Shown: positions 1 to 9,665, counted from the stretch's first letter. The stretch: 64,000 nucleotides of DNA from Aequorivita todarodis (GCF_028561335.1 NZ_JAQQTG010000020.1:1-64000), one strand, 5' to 3'. Numbers and translations: made by a program. The notes: generated by a model not told the origin, from the sequence alone.

Positions 1-90
1 GTTGTAGGATTGAAAATTGGTATTCATATCTTTGATTGTCAGTACTTAAAGATAAAAAATAACCAATTTTTAAGCAAGCTTTTTAATAGA

Positions 91-127
91 AAAAGCCGCC
101 CCAGGTTTTGAGACGGCTTCTTTTTTT
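91..127 (+). terminator. Rho-independent terminator at window left edge
   Basis: AAGCCG and CGGCTT arms (93-98 and 114-119) are followed by a run of seven T on the plus strand, and preceded by a run of A, so it could work both ways. It presumably ends a gene left of the window. Bases 1-90 contain an open frame without a visible start, and I cannot assign a gene there. Confidence 0.6.
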
Positions 128-213
128 GAAATACAGTGGGACCGATGGCAAGCTATCATGAATAATTTTAAACAATACACCGAAAATTATTGATGGTGCT
201 TCAATTAAACTTC

Positions 214-253
214 AATAAAAAACTGCCCAACGGTATTATCAGCTGTTGGGCAG
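214..253 (-). terminator. Terminator of the carboxypeptidase-regulatory-like gene
   Basis: Perfect 10-bp arms ACTGCCCAAC (222-231) and GTTGGGCAGT (244-253) with a 12-nt loop. The A-run at 216-221 becomes the U-tail on the minus strand, directly downstream of the gene ending at 287. Confidence 0.75.
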
Positions 254-286
254 TTTTCATTTTCGCAATTACTATCAACAATACTT

Positions 287-1561
287 TTAACCCTTGTTTC
301 GTTCCAACTTCCGTTGAATTTTATTGATTGCAGATTCTATGGATTCTTCGGGCTCGATAACGTTATAGGGTCCCCAAAAATCTGGGTCGGAAAAGCCGGA
401 AACCGCATCGCTCATGACCACTGTGGGTTTCAACTTTTTCTCAATACTTGCCTTGGAGCCGGCAGCATTGTTTTCCCAGTCGGTTACAGCCATTTCGGTA
501 GCCAACGTATAATTGGTATTGAAAAGTTTTCCTCTTTGGTCCACTTTAAAGGTAAGTTGCATATTGCTGTAGCCATAATACCATTTTCCGTCCTTTTCGC
601 GATAATCTACGTGATATGAAGTTTCCAAAGGATAGACGTTGATGTCATTGGGCTTCTTTTTCACAAACAACTTACTCGCTTCTTTTTCATTTACGATCTC
701 CAAGTTGTAGCTCGCACTGGCCAGTGCCAATGTTTCGGCATCTATGTACAATGTTCCTTTGTAATACGCATCAGCATACCTTTCCTTCTGTAAAAACGAA
801 ACCACAAATACCGGCCTGCTGTTGATCGTGCTTGGTGGCTCGAAATTGTAGGTATAGTCGCCAATGGTCTCATTGGTAAAAAGATATTCGGGATATTTCA
901 TCACATCTAAGTACAAGGCTGCAAATGGCCCGCCCTGCAACTTAAATGCCACGGTATCCAAACGTCTGTAATCCGTGCTTTTTCGGGCTTTGTGCAATTC
1001 TATCACATCTTTGGAATTGGACGTATAGGGTTGTCTATAAAGATTTACGACCGCTTCGGTAATGGAAACATTCCTGTTTCGTCTTTTAATGGTTTCCCTG
1101 TAAAAAGCGGTCATCACCGCCGGATCGTTCAAATTGTTTTCGGCTTTCTTCTCAAAAACCTTTTTTACCAAGGCTTCCGCATTGAGGTATGTAGCAATAT
1201 TTACCTCTGAAAGCTGTGTTATTTTTGGCTCTAGCGCAATCTTGTTTTCCTTTTTTGAAAGTGTATTAAGGGAAATTTCCTTTGGTTGATACCCCAAGAA
1301 ATTAAATATTAAGCTGCCATCGGTCATATTTTGCGGAACCTTCAACACAAACTTTCCTTCAATATTACTGATGGTGCTGATGTTGGTATTTTTCAAATTT
1401 ACACTTACCGCCTCCAGGGGCTCTTGGGTGTTGCCGTCAGTAATCTTTCCCTTATATTCCAAGTGATTTTTTAGTTCCTGTGCTGTAACTGTAGGTGCCA
1501 AAACTACCAAGAAACATAGCAGGACCGTAGTGGAAAGTATTTTTGAAATAGTTGTTTTCAT
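287..1561 (-). CDS. Exported carboxypeptidase-regulatory-like domain protein
   Basis: 424 aa. Residues 1-28 form a signal peptide ending in TVTAQ. Residues about 33-118 are a CarboxypepD_reg-like beta-sandwich (GKITDGNTQEPLEAVSV, then GKFVLKVP and a LGYQPKEI strand), the module usually found at the N-terminus of SusC-like receptors. The remaining 300 residues resemble the central part of DUF5686-type surface proteins (AFYRETIKRRNRN) but are much shorter than those roughly 800-aa proteins and show no beta-barrel end. It is probably exported to the periplasm or surface. It is a single gene with its own terminator at 214-253. The substrate and role are unknown; the domain call is firm and the function is not. 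Confidence 0.75.
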   Translation of the reverse strand: MKTTISKILSTTVLLCFLVVLAPTVTAQELKNHLEYKGKITDGNTQEPLEAVSVNLKNTNISTISNIEGKFVLKVPQNMTDGSLIFNFLGYQPKEISLNTLSKKENKIALEPKITQLSEVNIATYLNAEALVKKVFEKKAENNLNDPAVMTAFYRETIKRRNRNVSITEAVVNLYRQPYTSNSKDVIELHKARKSTDYRRLDTVAFKLQGGPFAALYLDVMKYPEYLFTNETIGDYTYNFEPPSTINSRPVFVVSFLQKERYADAYYKGTLYIDAETLALASASYNLEIVNEKEASKLFVKKKPNDINVYPLETSYHVDYREKDGKWYYGYSNMQLTFKVDQRGKLFNTNYTLATEMAVTDWENNAAGSKASIEKKLKPTVVMSDAVSGFSDPDFWGPYNVIEPEESIESAINKIQRKLERNKG

Positions 1562-1769
1562 AATAGAAGGTTTTAAATTTGTACGCCTAAGTGAGCATCC
1601 TCTCTTTAAGAATGTACCCTAAAGATACGCCCTAAGCACCTAACTTTTAATTTGGCACGGCATTGATAACTAAATAATTATAATTCTTTACTTCATTTTA
1701 AGCGTTGGGTATGGTTTGCAGGTTTTGATAACGTTCCTTCGCAGTGGTAGGAAGTTCCCTTTATTATTT

Positions 1770-2654
1770 ATGACGATGAAAATTATAGTTTTACTTTTCT
1801 CCATCTTTACCCTTCAAGGCCCTGCGATGGTTGGGCAGAATTCATCTTTGGAAAAGACAGCCGAGAATTATCTCAAAATAAAGGACCATCATATTTATTT
1901 TGAAGTGGCCGGAAATGGAAACCCAATCATTTTAATACACGGCGGCTATCTGGACCATAGCATTTGGAACAGCCAAGTGGAATATTTAAACCGCAACGGA
2001 TACAAAACCATTGTTTTTGACGATCTGGGTCACGGTAGCACCGTGAATGGCGAAGAGGAACTTTACGGTTATGAAATTATTGAACAGTTGCGCAGCCGGC
2101 TGAAACTTGATAAAATAAGCCTTGTGGGGCTATCATGGGGAGCAATGCTCGCTGTGGATTATAGTCTGAAATATCCCGAAAACGTAGAAAAACTCGTATT
2201 GATTTCACCGGGAATGAACGGTTGGGACTATTTCAAGGATTCGCTGGCACAGCAAAATTACGACCTTCGACAACTTGCCAGAAAAAAGAAACAGAAGGCC
2301 TTGTTTGTAGAATATTTCCAACGTAATTGGTCCGATGGCCCCGGCCAGCCCGCCACACGATTAAAGCAACCCGTCCGGCGTTACATAGAACAAATTATGT
2401 TACAAAATGTAAATGCGCATTGGGACGAATCGTGGTCCAAGCTCTCAGACAATACACAAATAAATACCTTAATGGCAAAAACTTTGCTGATTACAGGACG
2501 ATTGGATGCATTGGACATTCATGAAATCGCCAAAAAATATCATCAAAATATTTACAATTCACAATGGACGGAAATCAAAAATGCAGCGCACACCCTTGTT
2601 TTGGAAAAACCACAGAAAACGAATCGGTTGCTCGGAAGGTTTTTAGAGGAATAG
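1770..2654 (+). CDS. Secreted alpha/beta-fold hydrolase
   Basis: 294 aa from the chosen ATG at 1770 (MTMKIIVLLFSIF...), which gives a clean signal peptide and has an AGGAAG-like sequence about 15 nt upstream; the frame extends to an ATG at 1716. Catalytic features are the oxyanion loop HGGYLDHSIW, the nucleophile elbow GLSWGA, the acid in TGRLDALD and the final histidine in NAAHTLVLEKP. This is the full Ser-Asp-His set of the proline-iminopeptidase/ester hydrolase type. The substrate cannot be read from the sequence. Convergent with dnaK. Confidence 0.8.
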   Translation: MTMKIIVLLFSIFTLQGPAMVGQNSSLEKTAENYLKIKDHHIYFEVAGNGNPIILIHGGYLDHSIWNSQVEYLNRNGYKTIVFDDLGHGSTVNGEEELYGYEIIEQLRSRLKLDKISLVGLSWGAMLAVDYSLKYPENVEKLVLISPGMNGWDYFKDSLAQQNYDLRQLARKKKQKALFVEYFQRNWSDGPGQPATRLKQPVRRYIEQIMLQNVNAHWDESWSKLSDNTQINTLMAKTLLITGRLDALDIHEIAKKYHQNIYNSQWTEIKNAAHTLVLEKPQKTNRLLGRFLEE

Positions 2655-2658
2655 TAAT

Positions 2659-2691
2659 CCTCTTATCCTCCTCCGTTATGGAGATAAAAGG
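2659..2691 (+). terminator. Weak hairpin after the hydrolase
   Basis: Imperfect arms CCTCTTATCCTCC and GGAGATAAAAGG with an 8-nt loop lie just after the hydrolase stop. There is no real T-run, so terminator activity is uncertain. Confidence 0.3.
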
Positions 2692-2786
2692 TTATTTAAA
2701 GCTATTGCATATCTAAAGAGTAGGATATTATTTCTGTTTATGATAATCTTAAATTTTCATTGAAACTCTGAAATAGAAATAATCAT

Positions 2787-2821
2787 TAAAAAAAACCGCA
2801 ACCCTCTCAGGCTGCGGTTTT
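2787..2821 (-). terminator. dnaK terminator
   Basis: Arms AAACCGCA (2793-2800) and TGCGGTTT (2813-2820). The long A-run at 2788-2795 is the U-tail on the minus strand, immediately downstream of dnaK. Confidence 0.75.
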
Positions 2822-2844
2822 CACATTAATCTATTTCTAAAAAC

Positions 2845-4761
2845 TTATTTTACTTCTTCAAAGTCAACATCCTCAACGTCGCTGTTTTCCGCGCCGCCGC
2901 CTGTGCTTCCCTGCTCTGCTCCTGCTCCGGCATCACCGGTTGGGGCACCTTGCTGGTCTGCCTGGGCTTTGTACATTTCTTCTGAAGCAACTTTCCAAGC
3001 TTCGTTAATCTTATCCAAAGCTGGCTGAATATTGCTCACCTCTTTGGTTTCGTAAGCTTTCTTCAACTCTTCCAAAGCTTCCTCAATTGGCTTTTTCTTA
3101 TCATCAGATAATTTATCGCCAAACTCTTTCAGTTGCTTTTCAGTCTGGAAGATCATTGCGTCTGCTTCGTTCAGTTTTTCAACTTTTTCTTTCGCAGCTT
3201 TATCGCTTTCAGCATTTGCCTCGGCATCTGCTTTCATCTTTTTGATTTCCTCTTCGGTCAAGCCGGAAGAAGCCTCAATACGGATGTCCTGCGTTTTGTT
3301 TGTAGCCTTGTCGGTAGCGCTTACTTTAATGATACCGTTGGCATCAATATCAAATGTTACCTCAATCTGTGGCACCCCGCGCTGCGCTGGTGGAATTCCG
3401 TCTAAGTGGAAACGACCGATTGTTTTGTTGTCGTTCGCCATGGGGCGCTCCCCTTGCAATACGTGGATTTCAACACTGGGCTGATTATCTGCCGCAGTAG
3501 AGAATACCTGACTTTTCTTGGTAGGAATGGTAGTGTTGGCCTCAATCAATTTGGTCATTACACCGCCCATAGTTTCAATACCAAGTGAAAGTGGGGTTAC
3601 ATCCAAAAGAAGTACATCTTTTACATCTCCGGTCAATACACCACCTTGAATTGCGGCACCAACAGCCACAACTTCGTCTGGGTTTACTCCTTTGTGTGGT
3701 TTTTTTCCGAAGAATTTTTCAACGGCTTCCTGCACCGCAGGAATACGGGTGGAACCACCTACAAGAATTACTTCGTCAATATCGCTTTTGCTCAAACCGG
3801 CAGCTTTCATTGCGGTTTCGCAAGGTTTCATGGTTCTTTTTACAAGATCTTCGATCAATTGCTCAAACTTCGCACGGGTCAGCGTTTTTACCAAGTGTTT
3901 TGGTCCGCTGGCGGTAGCCGTAACGTATGGCAAGTTTATTTCGGTTTGCGCTGCGGAAGAAAGTTCAATTTTTGCTTTTTCGGCGGCTTCCTTCAAACGT
4001 TGCAGTGCCATTGGGTCTTTGCGAAGATCAAAATCTTCTTCTTTTTTGAATTCATCGGCCAACCAATTGATAATCTTTTGGTCCACATCATCACCTCCCA
4101 AATGGGTATCACCATCTGTAGCAAGTACTTCAAAAACGCCGTCCCCCAATTCTAGGATACTAACGTCATGCGTACCACCACCAAAGTCAAATACCACTAC
4201 TTTTTGGTCGGTTCCCTTTTTATCAAGACCGTACGCTAGAGCTGCCGCAGTGGGTTCGTTGATAATACGTTCCACTTTAAGACCGGCAATTTCACCGGCT
4301 TCCTTGGTTGCGTGGCGCTGGCTATCGTTAAAATATGCAGGAACGGTAATTACCGCACGGGAAACGTCCTGTCCCAAATAATCCTCGGCGGTCTTCTTCA
4401 TTTTCTGAAGGATCATCGCGCTCAATTCCTGTGGGGTGTACATACGTCCGTCAATTTCTACACGGGCGGTATCGTTATCGCCTTTTACCACTTTGTAGGC
4501 AGCGCGTTCCGCTTCACTTTTTGATTCGGAATATTTGTTCCCCATAAATCGCTTAATGGAGCTGATGGTCTTTGTAGGGTTTGTAACGGCCTGGCGTTTT
4601 GCAGGATCCCCTACTTTAATTTCGCCACCTTCCACAAATGCAATTACGGAAGGAGTTGTTCTTTTTCCTTCGGCGTTAGGAATAACCGTTGGCTCGCTAC
4701 CTTCCATCACGGCAACGCAGGAGTTGGTTGTACCTAAGTCGATTCCAATTATTTTACTCAT
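2845..4761 (-). CDS. dnaK: Chaperone DnaK (Hsp70)
   Basis: 638 aa, normal length. The N-terminal ATPase begins [16 protein letters not shown] (phosphate-binding loop 1). Phosphate loop 2 reads [12 protein letters not shown], where most homologues have DLGGGTFDVSIL. The adenosine motif is [11 protein letters not shown]. The substrate-binding domain follows from about residue 390, with a helical lid and a Gly/Ala/Gln-rich linker ending in the conserved acidic tail DVDFEEVK. It folds nascent and stress-damaged proteins with DnaJ and GrpE; neither partner is adjacent. Monocistronic, with a terminator at 2787-2821 and a candidate heat-shock-type control region at 4881-4922, which implies an mRNA leader of about 110 nt. 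Confidence 0.98.
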   Translation of the reverse strand: MSKIIGIDLGTTNSCVAVMEGSEPTVIPNAEGKRTTPSVIAFVEGGEIKVGDPAKRQAVTNPTKTISSIKRFMGNKYSESKSEAERAAYKVVKGDNDTARVEIDGRMYTPQELSAMILQKMKKTAEDYLGQDVSRAVITVPAYFNDSQRHATKEAGEIAGLKVERIINEPTAAALAYGLDKKGTDQKVVVFDFGGGTHDVSILELGDGVFEVLATDGDTHLGGDDVDQKIINWLADEFKKEEDFDLRKDPMALQRLKEAAEKAKIELSSAAQTEINLPYVTATASGPKHLVKTLTRAKFEQLIEDLVKRTMKPCETAMKAAGLSKSDIDEVILVGGSTRIPAVQEAVEKFFGKKPHKGVNPDEVVAVGAAIQGGVLTGDVKDVLLLDVTPLSLGIETMGGVMTKLIEANTTIPTKKSQVFSTAADNQPSVEIHVLQGERPMANDNKTIGRFHLDGIPPAQRGVPQIEVTFDIDANGIIKVSATDKATNKTQDIRIEASSGLTEEEIKKMKADAEANAESDKAAKEKVEKLNEADAMIFQTEKQLKEFGDKLSDDKKKPIEEALEELKKAYETKEVSNIQPALDKINEAWKVASEEMYKAQADQQGAPTGDAGAGAEQGSTGGGAENSDVEDVDFEEVK

Positions 4762-4880
4762 CTCTTTTATTTTTATTGTTTATTATTATTGTTTATTAAT
4801 GTTCAAAACTATTTGTCCCTCGGGTGCTGGGCCTTTCCATAGGCTCAAGCTAAACGGAAACCGAAGCACGGTCTGTCTAA

Positions 4881-4922
4881 GTCAATGATTGTGCCAGCGG
4901 AAGGTTTCTGACAAGGTGGCAG
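4881..4922 (-). promoter_or_regulatory. Candidate dnaK promoter with upstream palindrome
   Basis: On the minus strand 4897-4881 reads CTGGCACAATCATTGAC. This resembles a sigma-54 -24/-12 element (TGGCAC-N5-TTGC) except that the -12 GC is GA. Eleven bases upstream is CTGCCACCTTGTCAG (4922-4908), a near-perfect palindrome with CTGNCA arms. Their joint presence ahead of dnaK suggests regulated (stress) transcription. The assignment is inferred from motif shape only. Confidence 0.4.
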
Positions 4923-5027
4923 AACTGGAAACTTTAAACTATTTTTAATGATGACATTAATTTATTTTTTCGATATAAGCATAAAGTGTAGTTAAGCCTT
5001 ATAAAATTAATCCTAATGCATAGATCA

Positions 5028-6407
5028 ATGAAAACAAGACTATTTTTAATCTTGGCCTTTTTTTTAACCATAATGTGTAACGCGCAAATAAGTTTTGATC
5101 CCCGTCTTTTAATTACGGACAATGACACCATTCAGGGGGTAGAAACGGCAATTTCCGCAGATATGGATGGTGATGGTGATGAGGATGTGCTTGTCACTTC
5201 GTGGTTTGCAGATGTTATTGCTTGGTATGAAAACCTTGATGGAAATGGAAATTTTTCCTCATTTAAAAGAATTACTGGAGGAATACTTATCGATGATCCA
5301 AATTTTATACAAGCGGCGGATATGGATAATGATGGCGATCTGGATGTAGTTGTAGCAAATTGGGGATACGATCCCAATATTTCCTGGATTGAGAATTTAG
5401 ACGGTCAAGGAACCTTTGGTAACGGCCACCCCGTTACAGAATTACATTACGCATTGGTCGTGCACCCTGCCGATATAGATAATGACGGCGATATGGATCT
5501 CGTGGCCGTAGGGGATTATCACCTTATTTGGATGGAAAATTTGGACGGATTGGGCAATTTTGGTCCACAAATAATAATCTCTGATTCCATATCAGTTTCG
5601 GAAGCATTTGAAGTTAGTGATATAGACGGAGATGGCGATTTGGATATAACCTATGCCGACTCTGTGGATAATATGGTGGTATGGTACGAGAACACAGACG
5701 GACAGGGAACATTCGGCCCACAACAAATGATATCTGATCAGACCAATGGAACAAGGACAGTAATAACCAAGGATATGGATCATGATGGCTATCTGGACGT
5801 TGTTTCTACTTCCTTTCCAAATGGAATTGTCTGGTTTAAAAATATGGATGGCCAAGGCACTTTTATGACAGCCCAAATGGTTTTTGCAACCGCTGAGCCT
5901 ATTTACGAAATATGGGTTGAGGATCTTGACGCAGATGGCAACAACGACGTAATTGCCGCAAACAATGAAGCGGGAAAAATAAGTTGGTTTAAAAATGATG
6001 CCGCAGGAAATTTTGGGACTGAACAAATTCTTCTTACAGATTTGACAGGCGTATCCTCCCTTTTTACCGATGATTACAATGGCGATGGCAAAATGGATAT
6101 TCTTACCGCCTCATTCGATTTTAATGACACAAAAGTTATTTGGTTAGAAAATCGTGGGCCATTAGGTATAGAAGAAAATTCAACCAACCTTTTTAGTATT
6201 TATCCCAACCCTACCAATGGATTGCTACATGTAAAATCTACCCTGCCTATTGTAGAAATAACCCTATATAACAATCTTGGGCAATTGCTTTTCACTTCCA
6301 CAGAAAAAAATCAGGTGGATATTTCAACTTTAACAGAAGGAATTTATTTCGTGAAAATTATAAATGGAAATAGTCAAACTGAAACTAAAAAAATTGTAAA
6401 AAAATAG
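5028..6407 (+). CDS. FG-GAP/VCBS repeat protein with T9SS sorting tail
   Basis: 459 aa from ATG 5028 (MKTRLFLILAFFLTIMCNAQ signal peptide); an in-frame ATG at 5016 adds four residues. At least seven VCBS/FG-GAP-like repeats follow, each with a calcium-loop-like core: DMDGDGDED, DMDNDGDLD, DIDNDGDMD, DIDGDGDLD, DMDHDGYLD, DLDADGNND and DYNGDGKMD. This predicts a seven-bladed beta-propeller. The C-terminal 75 residues are a type A T9SS sorting domain (SIYPNPTNGLLHV ... GIYFVKI ... KKIVKK), so the protein is probably secreted or anchored at the surface. Ligand or substrate unknown. Monocistronic, with a strong terminator. Confidence 0.88.
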   Translation: MKTRLFLILAFFLTIMCNAQISFDPRLLITDNDTIQGVETAISADMDGDGDEDVLVTSWFADVIAWYENLDGNGNFSSFKRITGGILIDDPNFIQAADMDNDGDLDVVVANWGYDPNISWIENLDGQGTFGNGHPVTELHYALVVHPADIDNDGDMDLVAVGDYHLIWMENLDGLGNFGPQIIISDSISVSEAFEVSDIDGDGDLDITYADSVDNMVVWYENTDGQGTFGPQQMISDQTNGTRTVITKDMDHDGYLDVVSTSFPNGIVWFKNMDGQGTFMTAQMVFATAEPIYEIWVEDLDADGNNDVIAANNEAGKISWFKNDAAGNFGTEQILLTDLTGVSSLFTDDYNGDGKMDILTASFDFNDTKVIWLENRGPLGIEENSTNLFSIYPNPTNGLLHVKSTLPIVEITLYNNLGQLLFTSTEKNQVDISTLTEGIYFVKIINGNSQTETKKIVKK

Positions 6408-6459
6408 ATTCATCTTCAAGTAGTCAGGAAATCTGAAGACAGAAATAATTATCAGAACA

Positions 6460-6508
6460 AATCCCAAATTCCAAAAGTCGCTTTTTTGGAATTTGGGATT
6501 TATTTTTT
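6460..6508 (+). terminator. Strong terminator after the VCBS gene
   Basis: Arms AATCCCAAATTCCAAAA (6460-6476) and TTTTGGAATTTGGGATT (6484-6500) pair over 17 bp, followed by a T-rich tail. Confidence 0.85.
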
Positions 6509-6520
6509 TGGAATTTCTTT

Positions 6521-6548
6521 TTGATATTGGATTATTTCCATAATTTTG
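6521..6548 (+). promoter_or_regulatory. Candidate promoter of the dnaE-type gene
   Basis: TTG at 6521-6523 and TAATTTTG at 6541-6548 are separated by 17 nt, matching the flavobacterial TTG-N17-23-TAnnTTTG consensus. The ATG is at 6565, which leaves a very short leader. No SOS-type palindrome was recognised. Confidence 0.5.
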
Positions 6549-6564
6549 GAATAAATCCAACGCT

Positions 6565-9500
6565 ATGTTTTTGAATTGCCATACCTATTACAGCCTACGC
6601 TACGGAACCTTGAAAATCAATGACTTGTTTACTTTTGGAAACCAAAGCGGCATTGCTTCCATGGCGCTCACCGACGTCAATTCTACATCGGCAGGCTTAG
6701 AATTTGTCCGTCTCTCTTCCCAATACAATATAAAACCAATTCTCGGGGTAGATTTCAGAAAAGGCGCAAAGCAGCAATTTGTAATACTGGCAAAAAACAA
6801 TCAAGGTTATCAGAATATAAATGATTATCTATCTGAATTTCTGCACTTACGCCAAGGTGCCGAAAACTTAAAAATTCCTTCCAAAGCGAAACAGCTTCCC
6901 CATACATTCGTAATCTATCCATTCGCTTCCTTTGAAGGGGAAATGCTTTTGGAAAACGAATTTCTGGGAGTAAAAATAGAAGACCTAAACCGGCTGAAAT
7001 TTTCACCGTGGAAAAACAAGCAGCATAAATTGGTAGTCTTGCATACGGTAACTTTCAAAGATAAAAAGGGATTCAACACACACCGATTGCTGCGCGCTAT
7101 CGACAACAATACCTTGCTTAGCAAATTGCCCGCTTCGGAACAAGGCAGTGAAAACGATATGTGTATTCCCGTTGCAAAACTGAAAAAAGTCTTTGAAGAG
7201 TTTCCGCAGCTTATTGAAAACACAGAAAACCTGCTGCAGTGCTGCACTATTCATTTCGATTTTTCAAAAGAGACTACGTGCAACCAAAAATCCTATCTCA
7301 GAAACGAGGAACGCGATTGCCGTTTATTGAGAAACTTGGCGTATAGAGGCATTCCCTATCGCTATGGAAGACCTTCAAAAGCAGTATTGTCGCGCATAGA
7401 AATGGAGCTGGACATCATTCAAAAGAAAGGTTTTGTTTCCTATTTTCTCATCAATTGGCGCATTTTGAAATACGCCCGCAGCAAAGGCTATTTTTACGTG
7501 GGGCGCGGCAGCGGAGCCAACAGTATTATTGCCTATCTACTTCGGATCACCGATGTAAACCCTATAGAGTTGGACCTTTATTTTGAACGGTTCATAAATT
7601 TATATCGAAAAAATCCGCCCGATTTCGATATCGATTTTTCGTGGCAGGACCGCGATGACATTATCGATTTTATTTTCAAAACATTTAAGAACACAGCCCT
7701 TATTGCCGTTTATAACACCTTTAAGTTTAAAGCTTCGGTTCGCGAATTGGGAAAGGTTTTTGGGCTTCCCAAAGAAGAGATCGATAAACTTTGCACACAG
7801 GACTGCAATTTTAAAACGCTGGACAAACTTTCGCAATTGGTACTTGTTTACAGCCAATACATTCAAGGGTTTCCCAACTATCTGGGTATCCATGCCGGCG
7901 GCATTTTGATTTCAGAAAAACCAATCCACCATTACACCGCCACCTTTATGCCGCCCAAAGGCTACGCCACCACGCAGTTTGACATGGTAATTGCAGAGGA
8001 CATAGGACTTTATAAATTTGATATTTTAAGCCAGCGCGGGCTCGGAAAAATAAAAGATGCGGTGGAAATAGTGAAATACAACCATCCCAAAAAAAGACCT
8101 ATTGACATTCATGATATAAAGCGTTTTAAGGAAGATGCGCGCATCAAACATTTATTGCGGAATGCACAGGCAATCGGCTGTTTTTATGTGGAATCGCCCG
8201 CAATGCGCATGTTGATGAAAAAATTGCAGGTAGATGATTACTTGGGGTTGGTGGCGGCAAGTTCGGTAATTCGGCCGGGCGTTGCCAAAAGTGGGATGAT
8301 GCGCGAATATATCTTGCGCCACCGTTTCCCCGAAAAGCGCCGGGAAGCCCATCCGGTTTTGCTGGACATTATGCCCGAAACCTACGGGGTTATGGTCTAT
8401 CAGGAAGATGTTATAAAGGTGGCGCACCATTTTGGCGGTCTCGATTTGGGCGAGGCCGATATGTTGCGAAGGGGAATGAGTGGCAAGTTCCGTTCGCGGG
8501 AGGAATTCCAAAAAGTGAAGGACCGGTTTTTTGAGAATTGTAAAAAGGACGGAAAACCCGAATCGCTAACTGCTGATATTTGGCGGCAGATTGAAAGTTT
8601 TGCGGGGTATGCCTTTGCCAAGGGTCATTCCGCTTCATACGCGGTTGAAAGCTACCAAAGTTTGTTTCTGAAAGCCTATTTTCCCTTGGAATATATGGTG
8701 GCTACGCTCAACAATGGCGGAGGTTTTTACAGCGTGGAACTCTATGTGCACGAAGCGCGAATGCACGGCGGAAACATCCTGCAGCCCTGCATAAACTGCA
8801 GTTTTGGCGAAACTGTTATCGACGGAAGGGATATTTACATTGGTTTAAGTTTTCTTCAGTCCCTTGAATCGAAACTTATTGAGAAAATTGTTTCGGAACG
8901 CACTAAAAACGGTGCTTTTGAAAGTTTGGATGATTTTTTGGAACGCGTTTCCATCGGGATGGAGCAGGCCGCCATTCTTATAAAGATAAATGCCTTCCGT
9001 TTTACGGGAAGAAATAAACGCGAACTGCTCTGGGAAGCCTATATGAAAATCAACAAAGTGAGTTTTGAGCAAAATGTGTACACGCTCTTTAAGACCAAAA
9101 AGATTGATTACAAAACCCCTTCCCTGCCGCACACGGCGCTGGAGGATGCTTTTGATGAAATGGAGCTATTGGGGTTTCCGCTGTGCAGTCCTTTTGAATT
9201 GCTTGCAAATCCTTCCGAAAATAAATTACGGGCCGCACATCTTCCACAGTTTTTAGGAAAAACAATAACTATTGAAGGATACTTGATAACAACTAAAAGA
9301 ACCCGCACCTCAAGAGGCGATTATATGTATTTTGGAAATTTTGTGGACCGCGATGGCCATTTTGTGGATACGGTACATTTTCCCCCGGTTGCCAACCAAT
9401 ATCGCTTCCGCGGAAAAGGAATCTACAGCATAACCGGCAAAGTGATTGAAGAATTTGATTGCATAAATATTGAAGTTTTAAAAATGGAGCGATTGGCGAT

Positions 9501-9630
9501 AATCCAAGATCCGCGGTATAGTCCAAGCCCCCTAACCCCTGCCTACGTGTCTCCGGCAGGCAGGCCCGAAGGGGGAACTGTTACGGATAATAGCCGGAAG
9601 ACGATAAGAGGTAAGACCGCTGCGCTATAA
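6565..9630 (+). CDS. dnaE2: DNA polymerase III alpha-like subunit (DnaE2/ImuC-like)
   Basis: 1021 aa, shorter than the replicative DnaE (about 1150 aa or more; Bacteroidota replicative forms are longer). The C-family polymerase core is intact: GRGSGANSIIAYLL, catalytic PDFDIDF at about 351-357, HAGGILIS, the third acidic motif near LYKFDILSQRG, YQEDVIKVAHHFGG and GYAFAKGHSASYA. A C-terminal OB fold (ITIEGYLITTKRT) follows. The N-terminal PHP domain is degenerate: CHTYYSL and LTDVNST replace the metal-binding HxHS and TDHG signatures, so intrinsic proofreading is unlikely. With dinB downstream it probably serves error-prone lesion bypass, as in imuC/dnaE2 cassettes. The last ~35 residues (from PRYSPSPLTPAY) are encoded by repeat DNA, and the stop lies within another repeat. 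No imuA or lexA is adjacent. Confidence 0.88.
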   Translation: MFLNCHTYYSLRYGTLKINDLFTFGNQSGIASMALTDVNSTSAGLEFVRLSSQYNIKPILGVDFRKGAKQQFVILAKNNQGYQNINDYLSEFLHLRQGAENLKIPSKAKQLPHTFVIYPFASFEGEMLLENEFLGVKIEDLNRLKFSPWKNKQHKLVVLHTVTFKDKKGFNTHRLLRAIDNNTLLSKLPASEQGSENDMCIPVAKLKKVFEEFPQLIENTENLLQCCTIHFDFSKETTCNQKSYLRNEERDCRLLRNLAYRGIPYRYGRPSKAVLSRIEMELDIIQKKGFVSYFLINWRILKYARSKGYFYVGRGSGANSIIAYLLRITDVNPIELDLYFERFINLYRKNPPDFDIDFSWQDRDDIIDFIFKTFKNTALIAVYNTFKFKASVRELGKVFGLPKEEIDKLCTQDCNFKTLDKLSQLVLVYSQYIQGFPNYLGIHAGGILISEKPIHHYTATFMPPKGYATTQFDMVIAEDIGLYKFDILSQRGLGKIKDAVEIVKYNHPKKRPIDIHDIKRFKEDARIKHLLRNAQAIGCFYVESPAMRMLMKKLQVDDYLGLVAASSVIRPGVAKSGMMREYILRHRFPEKRREAHPVLLDIMPETYGVMVYQEDVIKVAHHFGGLDLGEADMLRRGMSGKFRSREEFQKVKDRFFENCKKDGKPESLTADIWRQIESFAGYAFAKGHSASYAVESYQSLFLKAYFPLEYMVATLNNGGGFYSVELYVHEARMHGGNILQPCINCSFGETVIDGRDIYIGLSFLQSLESKLIEKIVSERTKNGAFESLDDFLERVSIGMEQAAILIKINAFRFTGRNKRELLWEAYMKINKVSFEQNVYTLFKTKKIDYKTPSLPHTALEDAFDEMELLGFPLCSPFELLANPSENKLRAAHLPQFLGKTITIEGYLITTKRTRTSRGDYMYFGNFVDRDGHFVDTVHFPPVANQYRFRGKGIYSITGKVIEEFDCINIEVLKMERLAIIQDPRYSPSPLTPAYVSPAGRPEGGTVTDNSRKTIRGKTAAL
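9527..9577 (+). repeat. 3'-end GCCCCCTAACCCC element with nested CCTGCC hairpin
   Basis: GCCCCCTAACCCC (9527-9539) and a GAAGGGGGAA end (9568-9577) enclose a GCCT...GGCAGGCAGG palindrome. It is read as the C-terminal codons of the dnaE-type gene. Sister copies: 11074-11117, 44368-44393 and 48662-48686. Confidence 0.7.
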
Positions 9631-9647
9631 GACGTAGGACGTAGGAC
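9604..9647 (+). repeat. Heptamer repeats (gtaagac/gacgtag family)
   Basis: Degenerate 7-bp units such as ATAAGAG-GTAAGAC and GACGTAG-GACGTAG-GAC overlap the dnaE-type stop codon (9628-9630). They recur in inverted orientation at 9803-9823, flanking the REP triad. Confidence 0.55.
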
Positions 9648-9665
9648 TAAAAAAACACAAGAACA

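Noticed and set aside
1-108. Plus-strand open frame at the left edge
   Set aside because: It would end inside the terminator hairpin, which is not expected of a real gene end; it cannot be judged without upstream sequence.
3646-4381. Long open frames opposite dnaK
   Set aside because: Shadows of the highly biased dnaK codons; dnaK itself is certain on the other strand.
5040-6100. Calmodulin-like EF-hand protein for the Asp-rich repeats
   Set aside because: The Asp-rich loops recur every 55-60 residues between beta-rich segments with T9SS tail, fitting FG-GAP/VCBS blades and not helical EF-hands.
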